Shown here: positions 23,191 through 33,689 of the stretch, piece after piece | Layout of the letters: every line of letters begins with the position of its first letter | Position numbering within the stretch: position 1 is the stretch's first letter | From: Streptomyces shenzhenensis | Lineage (GTDB): Bacteria; Actinomycetota; Actinomycetes; Streptomycetales; Streptomycetaceae | Length of the DNA stretch: 64,000 nt | Assembly (NCBI RefSeq): GCF_003688995.1 | Contig: NZ_PENI01000035.1 | Span: 1-64,000, forward strand | Reading direction: 5' to 3' | Translations under genes and position numbers: made by a program | Notes under the pieces: model-generated | Seen by the model: only the letters and a program-made list of their open reading frames with translations | Told to the model about the DNA's origin: nothing | Databases searched by the model: none

Positions 23191-24534
23191 ATGGGGCAGT
23201 TCATGTGGCGTCAGATCTGCGGAAAGGTGCTGCCGGCCGGCATCCGCACGGGAGTCCGCTGGAAGCTGAGCGCGGCCATCGCGCTAGTCGGCGCGCTCGT
23301 GGCGATCGCGCTCAGCCTGGTCGTGCACAACGCGGCCCGGGTCTCGATGCTGGACAACGCGCGCGACCTGGCCGACGAGCGGGTGCAGATCGCCCAGCGC
23401 AACTACGAGCTGTCCGGGCGGCCCAACTTCCCCAGCATCAAGATCGACGACCCGGAGCTGCCGACCGAGCTGCGGGACAAGGTCGGGCAGGGGCGCCGGG
23501 CGACGTTCGTCTCCGACCACGGCGGCCAGGTGCCGGACATCTGGGCCGCGGTCCCGGTCAAGGACGGGCATGTGCTGTCGCTGCACACCCACTTCACCGA
23601 CCGCAGCACGGACGTGATGAAGGACCTCGACCAGGCCCTGGTCATCGGCTCGATCGCGGTCGTCCTCGGCGGCAGCGCGCTCGGCGTGCTCATCGGCGGG
23701 CAACTGTCGCGGCGGCTGCGGAAGGCGGCGGCGGCCGCGAACCAGGTCGCCAAGGGCGAGCCCGACGTCCGGGTGCGGGACGCCATCGGCGGTGTCGTAC
23801 GGGACGAGACCGACGATCTCGCGCGTGCGGTGGACGCCATGGCGGACGCGCTCCAGCAGCGGCTGGAGGCCGAGCGCCGGGTCACCGCCGATATCGCGCA
23901 CGAACTGCGCACCCCGGTGACCGGGCTGCTGACCGCCGCCGAGCTGCTGCCGCCGGGCCGGCCCACCGAGCTGGTCCTGGACCGGGCCAAGGCGATGCGC
24001 ACGCTCGTCGAGGACGTGCTGGAGGTGGCCCGGCTCGACAGCGCCTCCGAGCGGGCCGAGCTGCAGGACATCATGCTGGGCGAGTTCGTGGCCCGGCGGG
24101 TGGCCGCCAAGGACCCGGAGATCGCGGTGCGAGTGGTGCACGAGTCGGAGGTCACCACCGACCCGCGCCGCCTGGAGCGGGTGCTGTTCAACCTGCTCGC
24201 CAACGCCGCGCGGCACGGCAAGCCGCCCATCGAGGTCACCGTCGAGGGCCGCGTCATCCGCGTCCGCGACCACGGGCCCGGCTTCCCGGAGGAGCTGCTC
24301 GTCCATGGCCCGAGCCGCTTCCGCACCGGCAGCGAGGACCGCGCGGGCCAGGGCCACGGCCTGGGCCTGACCATCGCCGCCGGCCAGGCCCGGGTGCTGG
24401 GCGCCCGGCTGACCTTCCGCAATGTCCGGCCCACGGGCACACCGGAGTACGTCCCGGCGGAGGGCGCGGTGGCCGTCCTGTGGCTGCCGGAACACGCCCC
24501 GACGAACACGGGCAGCTATCCGATGCTGCCGTAG
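23191..24534 (+). CDS. cseC: Sensor histidine kinase CseC
   Basis: This 447-aa kinase has two transmembrane helices (about 26-46 and 149-171) flanking a roughly 100-residue extracytoplasmic sensor. A HAMP region follows, then the H-box DIAHELRTPV with His237, an N-box (FNLLANAARHG) and G-boxes (DHGPGF and GHGLGL). It senses cell-wall damage such as that caused by antibiotics and phosphorylates CseB. It is the last gene of the sigE operon. Confidence 0.95.
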   Translation: MGQFMWRQICGKVLPAGIRTGVRWKLSAAIALVGALVAIALSLVVHNAARVSMLDNARDLADERVQIAQRNYELSGRPNFPSIKIDDPELPTELRDKVGQGRRATFVSDHGGQVPDIWAAVPVKDGHVLSLHTHFTDRSTDVMKDLDQALVIGSIAVVLGGSALGVLIGGQLSRRLRKAAAAANQVAKGEPDVRVRDAIGGVVRDETDDLARAVDAMADALQQRLEAERRVTADIAHELRTPVTGLLTAAELLPPGRPTELVLDRAKAMRTLVEDVLEVARLDSASERAELQDIMLGEFVARRVAAKDPEIAVRVVHESEVTTDPRRLERVLFNLLANAARHGKPPIEVTVEGRVIRVRDHGPGFPEELLVHGPSRFRTGSEDRAGQGHGLGLTIAAGQARVLGARLTFRNVRPTGTPEYVPAEGAVAVLWLPEHAPTNTGSYPMLP

Positions 24535-24911
24535 CGCTCCGCGCGAACCGGAGACCGACGGTGCCCGGCCCGACCGCCCTCTCACCGGCCGACGCCCGGC
24601 CCGGCAGCGCCGCCTCACCGGCCGGCGACCTGTCCCGGGGCCGGCTTCGCCGTGCGGAGGGCAGCCGGCGTCCCGACCGCCTGGTGCGCACGGGCAGCGC
24701 TCGCCGCCAGAGCCCCACCCGGCGGGCAAGCCCCCGGCCGGCGATCTGTCCCGGGACCGGCTTCGCCGTGGAAAGGGAGGTCGACGCCCCGGGCACAACG
24801 GGCGGCGGCTCGCCCGGGCGGACGGCACCCGGGCCGGCGGTGGCGTGCGCCGGTGCGTGCGGCTTCGAACCGGTGCTCGGCGGCCGGTCCCGCGCGGGTC
24901 AGCTGGTCAGG
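24535..24911. repeat. 377-bp non-coding gap with a 37-bp direct repeat
   Basis: I find no credible gene between cseC and the VOC gene. A 37-bp segment at 24618-24654 recurs at 24734-24770 with two mismatches; it starts CCGGCCGGCGA and includes CCGGCTTCGCCGTG. The repeat unit is 116 bp, suggesting a local duplication or decayed sequence. It may also hold the terminator of the sigE operon, but no single hairpin stands out. Confidence 0.6.
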
Positions 24912-25355
24912 TCAGGACCAGTTCTTCGACTCGTCCAGGCTGCCCTCGCGGGGCTGGGTGAAGGAGAACCAGTTGCCCGAGTCGTCGCGGAACAGCGCCT
25001 CCGTGCCGTACGGGCGCTCCTGCGGCTCCTGGAGGAACTCCACACCGGCCTCCCTGAGCCGCTTGTAGTCGCCATGGACGTCGTCCGTGGTCAGCACCCC
25101 GGCGCCGAGCACCCCCTTGGCCACGAGCGTGCGCACCATGTCGGCGGACTCGGGGTCCATCGCGGGCGGGCCCGGCACCATCAGGGTCAGCTCGACGCCG
25201 GGCTGGCTCGCCGCGCCCACGGTCAGCCAGCGCATGCCGCCCTCGCCCATCGTCATGTCCGTACGGACCTCCAGGCCCAGCTTCTGCGTGTAGAACTCCT
25301 TGGCCCGGTCCTGGTCCAGTACCCAGACGGTGGAAATCCTGAGTCCTTTGATCAT
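24912..25355 (-). CDS. VOC-family (glyoxalase/dioxygenase fold) protein
   Basis: This 147-aa protein has two paired beta-alpha-beta-beta-beta modules of the vicinal oxygen chelate superfamily. Landmarks are LRISTVWVLDQDRAKEFYT at the start, then VELTLMVPG, YKRLREAGVEF and ALFRDDSGNWFSF. Such proteins act as glyoxalases, antibiotic-binding proteins or dioxygenases; the sequence does not say which. ATG 25355 follows an AGGAG ribosome site. The frame stays open upstream through an AraC-like remnant, but the family start is at MIKGLRIS. Confidence 0.85.
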   Translation of the reverse strand: MIKGLRISTVWVLDQDRAKEFYTQKLGLEVRTDMTMGEGGMRWLTVGAASQPGVELTLMVPGPPAMDPESADMVRTLVAKGVLGAGVLTTDDVHGDYKRLREAGVEFLQEPQERPYGTEALFRDDSGNWFSFTQPREGSLDESKNWS

Positions 25356-25439
25356 GGTCTGCTCCTGTCCGCGGCGATCGTCCCTTGCCCGGTCACCGTA
25401 GAGTCCGCGTCTTCGGAACGGCTCCATGGCGCGTCGGGG

Positions 25440-25538
25440 GCCCGCCGGAAGCCGCCGACTCAGAGCATCGCGATTCGGGTCGGCCCAGGCGCGGTCCACG
25501 GCGTCCTCGGCCAGCCGCAGCCGGCGCAACGTGCCCAT
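25440..25538 (-). pseudogene. Remnant of an AraC-family regulator upstream of the VOC gene
   Basis: The minus-strand frame starting at ATG 25538 reads MGTLRRLRLAEDAVDRAWAD. This strongly resembles the first helix of AraC-type DNA-binding domains that often accompany VOC genes in Streptomyces. The helix-turn-helix that should follow is missing, and unrelated Arg/Pro-rich sequence runs in frame into the VOC gene. I infer a large internal deletion. Family assignment of so short a fragment is tentative. Confidence 0.5.
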
Positions 25539-25625
25539 GAGCCGATGGTGACACGCGGCACCGACAACGCCGCGGAACGGCCGGGCGGCCCCCGCGGCGC
25601 TCGCCGGGCCGGGACAAGGAGAAGA

Positions 25626-25653
25626 CCCCCCGGGGCGGACACCCGCCGGGGGG
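25626..25653 (-). terminator. Hairpin after the MFS exporter gene
   Basis: CCCCCCGG and CCGGGGGG arms flank an inner CGG/CCG pairing. The hairpin begins 20 bp past the exporter stop, and TCTTCTCC follows on the minus strand. It is a plausible intrinsic terminator. Confidence 0.6.
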
Positions 25654-25672
25654 CCTTCGGCTCGGAACCGGA

Positions 25673-27262
25673 TCAGACGGCCTCGGCCACCGGCGCCTGC
25701 GGCTGGGCGGCGTCGGCCGGGTCCTTCTGCGGTCCGCCCTTGAGCGGAACCTCCTTCACGAACACCGCCGCGATCAGCACGATCACCGCGACCGCCGTGC
25801 CCAGCAGGAAGGCGCTGTGTGTGCCCGCGGACACCGCGTGCTGGTACGCCTCGCGCGCCGCCGCCGGCAGCTTGGCCAGGCTCGCCGCGTCCAGTTGGGC
25901 GGACTGCTCGGTCAGCTGCCGGCCCGCCGAGCCGGCCCGCTCCGCCATGACGTCCTGGACCCGGTGGTTGAAGAGCGCGCCCATGATGGCGACGCCGAAG
26001 GAGGAGCCGAGCGTACGGAACAGGGTGGTCGACGAGGACGCGACGCCCATGTCCTTCATCTGCACGCTGTTCTGCGCGACCAGCATGGTGATCTGCATCA
26101 GACAGCCCATGCCGAGGCCCAGGATGGCCATGTACACGCCGGAGGTGAACCGGGAGGTGCCCGTGTCCATCAGCGACAGCAGATACAGGCCCGCGACCAT
26201 CAGCACACCGCCGGCGATCGGGAAGATCTTGTAGCGGCCGGTGTTCGTGGTGACCCGCCCCGCGACCATCGACGTGACCAGCATCGCGCCGAGCATCGGC
26301 AGGAGCAGCAGTCCGGAGTTGGTCGCGGACGCGCCCTGCACCGACTGCTGGTACAGCGGCAGGAACAGCGTGGCGCCGAACATCACGAAGCCGGTGATGA
26401 AGCCGATGACCGACATCAGGGTGAAGTTGCGGCTGCGGAAGATGTGCAGCGGCAGCACCGGCTCGGCGGCCTTGGTCTGCCAGATCACGAAGGCGATCAG
26501 CGAGACGATGCCGATGGCGCACAGCTCCATGATCCGCGCGGAGGTCCAGGCGTACTCGGTGCCGCCCCAGGTCGTCACCAGCACGATCGCGGTGATGCCG
26601 ACAGTCAGCAGCGCGGCGCCCAGATAGTCGATGCGCGTCTCGGTCCGCTTCTTCGGCAGATGCAGCACCGCGCTGACCGCGGCCAGCGCGATCACGCCGA
26701 GCGGCAGGTTGATGTAGAAGGCCCAGCGCCAGCCCCAGTTGTCGGTGATGGTGCCGCCGACCAGCGGGCCGCCGATCATCGCGAGCGCCATGACCCCGGC
26801 CATCATGCCCTGGTACTTGCCGCGCTCACGCGGCGGCACGAGGTCGCCGATGATCGCCATGACGCCGACCATCAGACCACCGGCGCCGAGGCCCTGCACG
26901 GCCCGGAAACCGATCAGCTGGCCCATGTCCTGGGCCATGCCGCTCAGCGCGGACCCGATCAGGAAGATCACGATCGAGGCCATGAAGGCGCCCTTGCGCC
27001 CGTACATGTCACCGAGCTTGCCCCAGATCGGGGTGGCCGCCGCGGTGGCGAGCGTGTACCCGGTCACCACCCAGGACAGGTGCTGCAGGCCGCCCAGTTC
27101 ACCGACGATCGTCGGCATCGCCGTGCCCACGATCATGTTGTCGAGCATCGCGAGCATCATCGCGATCATCAGCGCGAGCAGGACCACGCGCACGCTCTTC
27201 GGCTGGCTGCCCTGCTCTTCGGATATGTCCTGGCCCGCCGGGGCCTGCTGTGTGTCCGCCAT
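25673..27262 (-). CDS. MFS drug exporter, DHA2 (EmrB/QacA, 14-helix) type
   Basis: This 529-aa protein has about 14 hydrophobic helices. It carries the family motifs LDNMIVGTAMPTI in helix 1, GKLGDMYGRKG in the helix 2-3 loop and a Gly-rich antiporter motif (MIGGPLVGG) in helix 5. It is probably a proton-driven multidrug exporter. ATG 27262 gives the usual N-terminus. It is divergent from a TetR gene, and their shared 124-bp promoter region holds a pair of inverted 22-bp sites, the classic layout for substrate-induced efflux. Confidence 0.93.
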   Translation of the reverse strand: MADTQQAPAGQDISEEQGSQPKSVRVVLLALMIAMMLAMLDNMIVGTAMPTIVGELGGLQHLSWVVTGYTLATAAATPIWGKLGDMYGRKGAFMASIVIFLIGSALSGMAQDMGQLIGFRAVQGLGAGGLMVGVMAIIGDLVPPRERGKYQGMMAGVMALAMIGGPLVGGTITDNWGWRWAFYINLPLGVIALAAVSAVLHLPKKRTETRIDYLGAALLTVGITAIVLVTTWGGTEYAWTSARIMELCAIGIVSLIAFVIWQTKAAEPVLPLHIFRSRNFTLMSVIGFITGFVMFGATLFLPLYQQSVQGASATNSGLLLLPMLGAMLVTSMVAGRVTTNTGRYKIFPIAGGVLMVAGLYLLSLMDTGTSRFTSGVYMAILGLGMGCLMQITMLVAQNSVQMKDMGVASSSTTLFRTLGSSFGVAIMGALFNHRVQDVMAERAGSAGRQLTEQSAQLDAASLAKLPAAAREAYQHAVSAGTHSAFLLGTAVAVIVLIAAVFVKEVPLKGGPQKDPADAAQPQAPVAEAV

Positions 27263-27287
27263 CGTCCGCACTCTCCCTGCGGCGGCC

Positions 27288-27359
27288 ACTTACTTGCCGC
27301 CCGGCTAGTTGACTACACTGGGGAAGGTAGACCCGTCACTAGCCGGTCGTCAAGTAAGT
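27288..27359. promoter_or_regulatory. Paired inverted operator sites in the exporter/TetR promoter
   Basis: The arm ACTTACTTGCCGCCCGGCTAG plus a final T (27288-27309) is repeated inverted at 27338-27359 with two mismatches, 28 bp apart. On the minus strand TTGACG followed after 17 bp by CTACCT could drive the exporter; this promoter overlaps the right site. The TetR protein at 27387 is the likely binder. Confidence 0.65.
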
Positions 27360-27386
27360 TTCCGCAGGAGTGCGAGGAGTACGAAA

Positions 27387-27983
27387 ATGGGCGTCACCAT
27401 GGACGGGACCAAGCAGCAGCGTCGCGGGAACACCCGCCAGCGCATCCAGGACGTGGCGCTCGAACTCTTCGCGGAGCAGGGATACGAGAAGACCTCCCTG
27501 CGCGAGATCGCCGAACGGCTCGACGTCACCAAGGCGGCGCTCTACTACCACTTCAAGACGAAGGAAGAGATCATCGTCAGCCTCTTCGCGGATCTGACGA
27601 AGCCGATGGAGGAGCTGATCGACTGGGGCGAGCAGCAGCCGCACACCCTGGCGACCAAGCAGGAGATCGTCAGGCGCTACAGCCAGGCACTCGTCGACGC
27701 GGCGCCGCTGTTCCGCTTCATGCAGGAGAACCAGGCGACCGTGCGGGAACTGCGCATCGGCGACTCGTTCAAGGACCGCATGCGCGGCCTGCGGGACATC
27801 TTCGTCGACCCGGACGCGGACCTGGTCGACCAGGTCCGCTGCGCGAGCGCCATCTTCACGCTGCACGCCGGGATGTTCCTGCTGCAGGACCTGGAGGGCG
27901 ACCCCGAGAAGAAGCGCGCGGCCGTTCTCGAGGTCGCCGTGGACCTGGTGACACAGGCACACAAGGGCGGCGCCGGGACCTAG
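27387..27983 (+). CDS. TetR-family repressor of the adjacent MFS exporter
   Basis: This 198-aa protein has a canonical TetR helix-turn-helix at about residues 12-58 (VALELFAEQGYEKTSLREIA, then DVTKAALYYHFKTKEEI). The C-terminal ligand domain is mostly helical. It should bind the inverted sites at 27288-27359 and repress itself and the exporter until a drug binds. ATG 27387 follows a GAGGAG ribosome site. Its TAG stop is part of the CTAG that forms the left end of repeat element copy 2. Confidence 0.92.
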   Translation: MGVTMDGTKQQRRGNTRQRIQDVALELFAEQGYEKTSLREIAERLDVTKAALYYHFKTKEEIIVSLFADLTKPMEELIDWGEQQPHTLATKQEIVRRYSQALVDAAPLFRFMQENQATVRELRIGDSFKDRMRGLRDIFVDPDADLVDQVRCASAIFTLHAGMFLLQDLEGDPEKKRAAVLEVAVDLVTQAHKGGAGT

Positions 27984-28145
27984 GGTCTTTCGTTTGGATC
28001 AGGCCGGATCAGGGAGCGGGGTCTGGTGCCGTGGATCGCAAGGCGGAGGAGGGCGGCAGGGCGGAGCCCTGACAACCGACGACAACGCCGCGAGGCGCGG
28101 TGCCAGGGCCCGCGAGCCCGGCATGATCCAAACGAGAGGCCCTAG
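27980..28145. repeat. 166-bp MITE-like hairpin element, copy 2
   Basis: Its sequence is identical to copy 1 at 14249-14414. The left CTAG (27980-27983) contains the TAG stop of the TetR gene. The right CTAG (28142-28145) contains, on the other strand, the TAG stop of the M23 peptidase gene. Removing the element and one CTAG would leave the two genes overlapping tail to tail in a single CTAG. Confidence 0.88.
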
Positions 28146-28750
28146 ACCCGCACGCCCTTGGCGCGCAGGAAGGAGACCGGGTCTATCGCGGAGCCGTAGT
28201 TCGGGGTCGTACGGATCTCGAAGTGCAGGTGCGGACCGGTGGAGTTGCCGGTGTTGCCGGACCGCGCGATGTGCTGGCCGGTGGCGACGACCTGGCCGAC
28301 CTTCACGTCGATCCGCGACAGGTGGGCGTACTGGGAGTACGTCCCGTTGCCGTGCTTGATGACAACGGCGTTGCCGTACGCGGGACCGTCGCCCGCGCCG
28401 TTGCCTCCGGCCTTCACGACGGTGCCGCCGTGCGCCGCGAGGACCTGGGTACCGCTCGGCACCGCGAAGTCCTGGCCGCTGTGCTTGGCCTTCCACATGC
28501 CGCCGGCCTGGTTGAAGCTCGCGGACAGCGTGTACTTCTTGACCGGGTCGATCCACGCCGCCGCGCTCTGGGCGGCGCCCTGGGCGGCGACGGTCTTGGC
28601 CGTCACGGCGGTGGCGGGAGCCTGCGCGGTGGCGGCGGCCGCGACCCCGCCCCCCAGTACGGCCGAGACGCCGAGACCGGCGGCAAGGACTGCGGTGCGG
28701 TTGCGGACCAGGGACGTACGGGACAGGCGGGACGTGACGCGCTGGGACAT
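28142..28750 (-). CDS. Secreted M23 (LytM) zinc metallopeptidase
   Basis: This 202-aa protein has a basic N-terminus and a hydrophobic signal segment (about 20-42, Ala-rich end). A LytM domain follows with zinc ligands His90 and Asp94 (HSGQDF), and His174/His176 in GPHLHFEI. It should cleave peptidoglycan cross-bridges or act in cell-wall remodelling. ATG 28750 has a weak GAGG ribosome site. A 5' leader of over 100 nt is likely. Its stop lies in the repeat element. Confidence 0.9.
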   Translation of the reverse strand: MSQRVTSRLSRTSLVRNRTAVLAAGLGVSAVLGGGVAAAATAQAPATAVTAKTVAAQGAAQSAAAWIDPVKKYTLSASFNQAGGMWKAKHSGQDFAVPSGTQVLAAHGGTVVKAGGNGAGDGPAYGNAVVIKHGNGTYSQYAHLSRIDVKVGQVVATGQHIARSGNTGNSTGPHLHFEIRTTPNYGSAIDPVSFLRAKGVRV

Positions 28751-29073
28751 CGGAACCTCGTGTATTCGGGGACGGGAAACCCGGCCGGCGCACGGACGCC
28801 TCCCGGTCGGGCCATCCCTTGGTAACCCCGGACCTCGCCCGCCTCCAAAACCACCACCTACGAGGCGATATAGCACTTCACCGAAAAACCACCCCATTCA
28901 AGACAGAGACCCCACGAACCGGACAACCCTTCTGGCAACGGCAGATCGACCCTCAAACCCCTGGAGCAAATGTCCTAATTTGCCCCGACGGCCGCTCTGA
29001 CTACCTCGGGTAGTACCGCCTATTTGACCTGTGTGCCAAGTCACCGAACCCCAAGATCCACCCCCCTCAGAAT
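28751..29073. other. 323-bp gap upstream of the M23 peptidase gene
   Basis: This gap is locally AT-rich for the genome. The best promoter sign on the minus strand is TATATC (28872-28867), preceded by TGC as an extended -10, which would give a leader of about 110 nt. I looked for the c-di-AMP (ydaO) riboswitch that often precedes Streptomyces wall-hydrolase genes but did not find its conserved core. No gene is supported here. Confidence 0.45.
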
Positions 29074-29473
29074 GTGACCGGCACTACGCCCGGCGTCTCG
29101 CACCGTCGCCATCAGCTGATGTGCGGGCTGATCTGCGCCCCGTACCGCGAGCGCCGCAGCCATCTGTCCACCGGCCGCGAGGAGTTGTACGCGCGCTGGT
29201 GCGGAGGGCCATCTCGACGTCCTGACGAGCCACGCCGACGACCCACAGGGGGAGGACGTCATCCGCATGGCGGTGGCCCACGCCCGCCCCCGCGAACGGG
29301 CCGCACTGCTACGGCAGTTGCTTTCCCGGGACAGCCCCCGGCCGACCCTGCTGGCGCTGACGTGCCTGGCGCACGCGACGGCCGTGGATCCGGCGGTACG
29401 GGCGGAGGCGGAGCAGCGCGCGGCGGCGCTGACTCCCCCGCGCACGACGCAGGACACGCGGACGCCGGGCTGA
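29074..29473 (+). pseudogene. Frameshifted hypothetical gene upstream of clpC
   Basis: The frame from GTG 29074 gives a protein-like start ending in STGREELYARWC. It then degenerates at 29203, while the next frame continues with GHLDVLTSHADDPQGEDVIR and a well-formed helical C-terminus to the stop at 29473. One extra G in GCGGAGGG (29201-29208) accounts for the shift; without it the two halves join as one protein of about 132 aa. I infer a broken gene or a sequencing error. Function is unknown; the C-terminal half (AVAHARPRERAALLRQLLSR) is helical. Confidence 0.6.
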
Positions 29474-29514
29474 ACACCCGGACCATCCGGGACTCGCCGC
29501 ACACCGCTGAAACG

Positions 29515-29555
29515 CCCGGAGGGGCCGGTGCCTCGAAGGCACCGGCCCCTCCGGG
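29515..29555. terminator. Strong hairpin terminator of clpC
   Basis: Perfect 18-bp arms (29515-29532 and 29538-29555) surround a TCGAA loop, between the convergent ends of clpC and the broken gene. The lower stem contains GGAGGGGCCGGTGCC. Very stable, and likely to act in both directions. Confidence 0.8.
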
Positions 29556-29575
29556 TCGGCAGATCCGCCGGAGGC

Positions 29576-32101
<2,526 letters not shown>

Positions 32102-32561
32102 CGTTAATCGCTCCTCAGAGCGGTCAGGCAGTAAGGGGACGCTCCCCTCTCTGTCCTTCCGCAGCTTAGTCCCGCAAGCGGGGACCGCTCATTCCAACTG
32201 CCGACACCGTCCGGATCACCTCCGCTCTCGCGGAGACAAGCTGCTGCCTCCTGACCCCGAACGCCGACATCTGCTCCAACCCGATGGTGCGAGACGATGT
32301 TCCCGCAGGCCAGACAGTTACCCACACCACGAGTACGCCGATGGCGAACGTGAGACGGCCCGTTCTGCGTGTCGCCCCCTCCCACTAGGGATGTCTTACC
32401 CGTACGGACTGACACTCCATGCCGGGCGCCTCGGTTCCCTCCGCTATGGGCGAACAACCTTGCGCCTGCTCGGGCCCCCACGCGCCCCCTTTTCCGGCAC
32501 TCTGTGCAGTCATCGGAACACCAAGCGTAACTCCCGGCAGGGTTCCGCTGTTGCGCCTGGC
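32102..32561. other. 460-bp divergent gap between clpC and the SCO3374-family gene
   Basis: This should hold the clpC promoter on the minus strand and that of the SCO3374-family gene on the plus strand. A TAAGCT box (about 32170) next to a short dyad (GTCCCGC/GCGGGGAC) is the best clpC -10 candidate. I see no clear -35 and no convincing ClgR or HspR site. No credible gene is present. Confidence 0.4.
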
Positions 32562-33260
32562 ATGGTTGGCACCGTCCCCATGATCCCGCTCCCCCGTCGG
32601 CCTGTCGCGCCGGACGCACGGGCCCGGGACTGGTACGAAAACGAGCTGGGCTGGGCCACGGTGGCCGGAGAGCCGCTGCGGCTCGTCACGGGTGTGCGCT
32701 TCGACGTCCTGGACGTCCCGGCCGAGGCGGGCGCCGCGGCGCTCAGGCATCTGGCACCGGGCTCTCCGGTGGCCCTGCGGGGCGACCGGATGCGGCTTCT
32801 GGTGGCCGCGGGCGGCGCGGAGGAGCTGCCGGGGCTGCTGGACTGGCTGGAATGGGGTTCGCTGCCGCTCGATCTGCTGGCTCTGGGCGCCGGCGGCCGA
32901 CTGGACGCGCCGGCACCTCCCGGGCCCGACGCCGGTGGACCGCGGCCGCTTCCCGCGGGCCGCACCGGTCCCGCGTTCCCCTCGCGCAGGGTCCCCGCGC
33001 CACGGTCCACGCGGTCCGCGCGGTCCGTGCGATCCGCGGGTTCTCCTCATTCCGCGCAGGGGGCCGCCCTGTGGTTGCGACCCCCCGAGCCGGGGCGCGA
33101 GGTCGAGGCCTCGCTGCCGACACTGTCGGCCGTGGGGGGCGGTGGGGGCGCCCCCGATCTCGTACGGCTGGTGGACACGGTGGCGGCTCACTGCCACCGG
33201 ATCCGGCTGCGGCGCGCGAGCGCCGGGCCGCCGGCTGTTCAGCCGTTGGCCTTCTCGTAG
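32562..33260 (+). CDS. SCO3374-family protein
   Basis: This 232-aa Streptomyces-restricted protein is recognised by its place between clpC and lsr2 and by the core RDWYENELGWATVAG, then VRFDVLDVPAEAGAAALRHL. That core resembles the N-terminal part of bifunctional DNA primase/polymerase-like proteins, without catalytic residues. The second half is low-complexity, rich in Pro, Gly, Arg and Ser. The ATG start lacks a good ribosome site; ATG 32580 is an alternative. Its end overlaps the end of lsr2 by 22 bp. Function is unknown. Confidence 0.75.
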   Translation: MVGTVPMIPLPRRPVAPDARARDWYENELGWATVAGEPLRLVTGVRFDVLDVPAEAGAAALRHLAPGSPVALRGDRMRLLVAAGGAEELPGLLDWLEWGSLPLDLLALGAGGRLDAPAPPGPDAGGPRPLPAGRTGPAFPSRRVPAPRSTRSARSVRSAGSPHSAQGAALWLRPPEPGREVEASLPTLSAVGGGGGAPDLVRLVDTVAAHCHRIRLRRASAGPPAVQPLAFS

Positions 33261-33574
33261 GCCTCGCGGATGGACGCGGGAACACGGCCACGGTCGTTGA
33301 CCTCGTAACCGTTCTCCTTCGCCCAGGCGCGGATCTGCGCGGTGTCCTGGCTGCCGCCGGAAGCGACGCGGGCCTTTCCGCGTCCGCCCGAAGCACGGCC
33401 ACCGGTACGCCGACCGCCCTTCACATAGGGGTCGAGAAGTCCGCGCAGCTTGTCCGCGTTGGAGGTCGTGAGATCGATCTCGTACGTCTTGCCGTCCAGC
33501 GCGAACGTCACGGTCTCGTCCGCCTCGCCACCGTCGAGGTCGTCGACAAGAAGGACCTGAACCTTCTGTGCCAC
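33239..33574 (-). CDS. lsr2: Nucleoid-associated protein Lsr2
   Basis: This 111-aa xenogeneic silencer binds AT-rich DNA. The N-terminal dimerisation domain (about 1-60, QKVQVLLVDDLDGG) precedes a basic linker (GGRRTGGRASGGRGK). The C-terminal AT-hook-like DNA-binding domain has NDRGRVPASI near residues 96-105. GTG 33574 follows AAAGGA at suitable spacing. Streptomyces has a paralogue LsrL elsewhere; this copy, next to clpC and SCO3374, is the main Lsr2. The end overlaps the convergent SCO3374-family gene. A TATAAC -10 (33648-33643) next to a palindrome is a likely promoter. Confidence 0.97.
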   Translation of the reverse strand: MAQKVQVLLVDDLDGGEADETVTFALDGKTYEIDLTTSNADKLRGLLDPYVKGGRRTGGRASGGRGKARVASGGSQDTAQIRAWAKENGYEVNDRGRVPASIREAYEKANG

Positions 33575-33642
33575 CGGATTTCCTTTCATCGATAACTATG
33601 AGGGCTCGGGGCCTGCGGCATCCGCCGTTTCGCCGCCCCCCT

Positions 33643-33660
33643 GTTATATGCAGTACTGCA
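33643..33660 (-). promoter_or_regulatory. Probable lsr2 promoter with 12-bp palindrome
   Basis: The perfect palindrome TGCAGTACTGCA (33649-33660) abuts a minus-strand -10 box TATAAC (33648-33643). A start site would lie near 33636, about 60 bases before lsr2. A protein bound at the dyad would cover the spacer. The -35 is not clear. Confidence 0.45.
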
Positions 33661-33689
33661 GTACGTCGGAAAGCAAACCGCTTTTGCCG

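Noticed and set aside
23205..26234. 1009-codon open frame across cseC, the repeat gap and the MFS gene
   Set aside because: It is a composition artefact (Arg/Gly/Pro-rich) crossing several real genes in another frame.
28751..29073. Possible c-di-AMP (ydaO) riboswitch before the M23 peptidase gene
   Set aside because: The leader length and gene type fit, but the conserved GGGGTGAATC and CCGAATCCGTCAGC-like blocks were not found on the minus strand.
32102..32561. ClgR or HspR box for clpC
   Set aside because: Only partial matches to GTTCGC-N5-GCG were seen and no HAIR-type inverted repeat.
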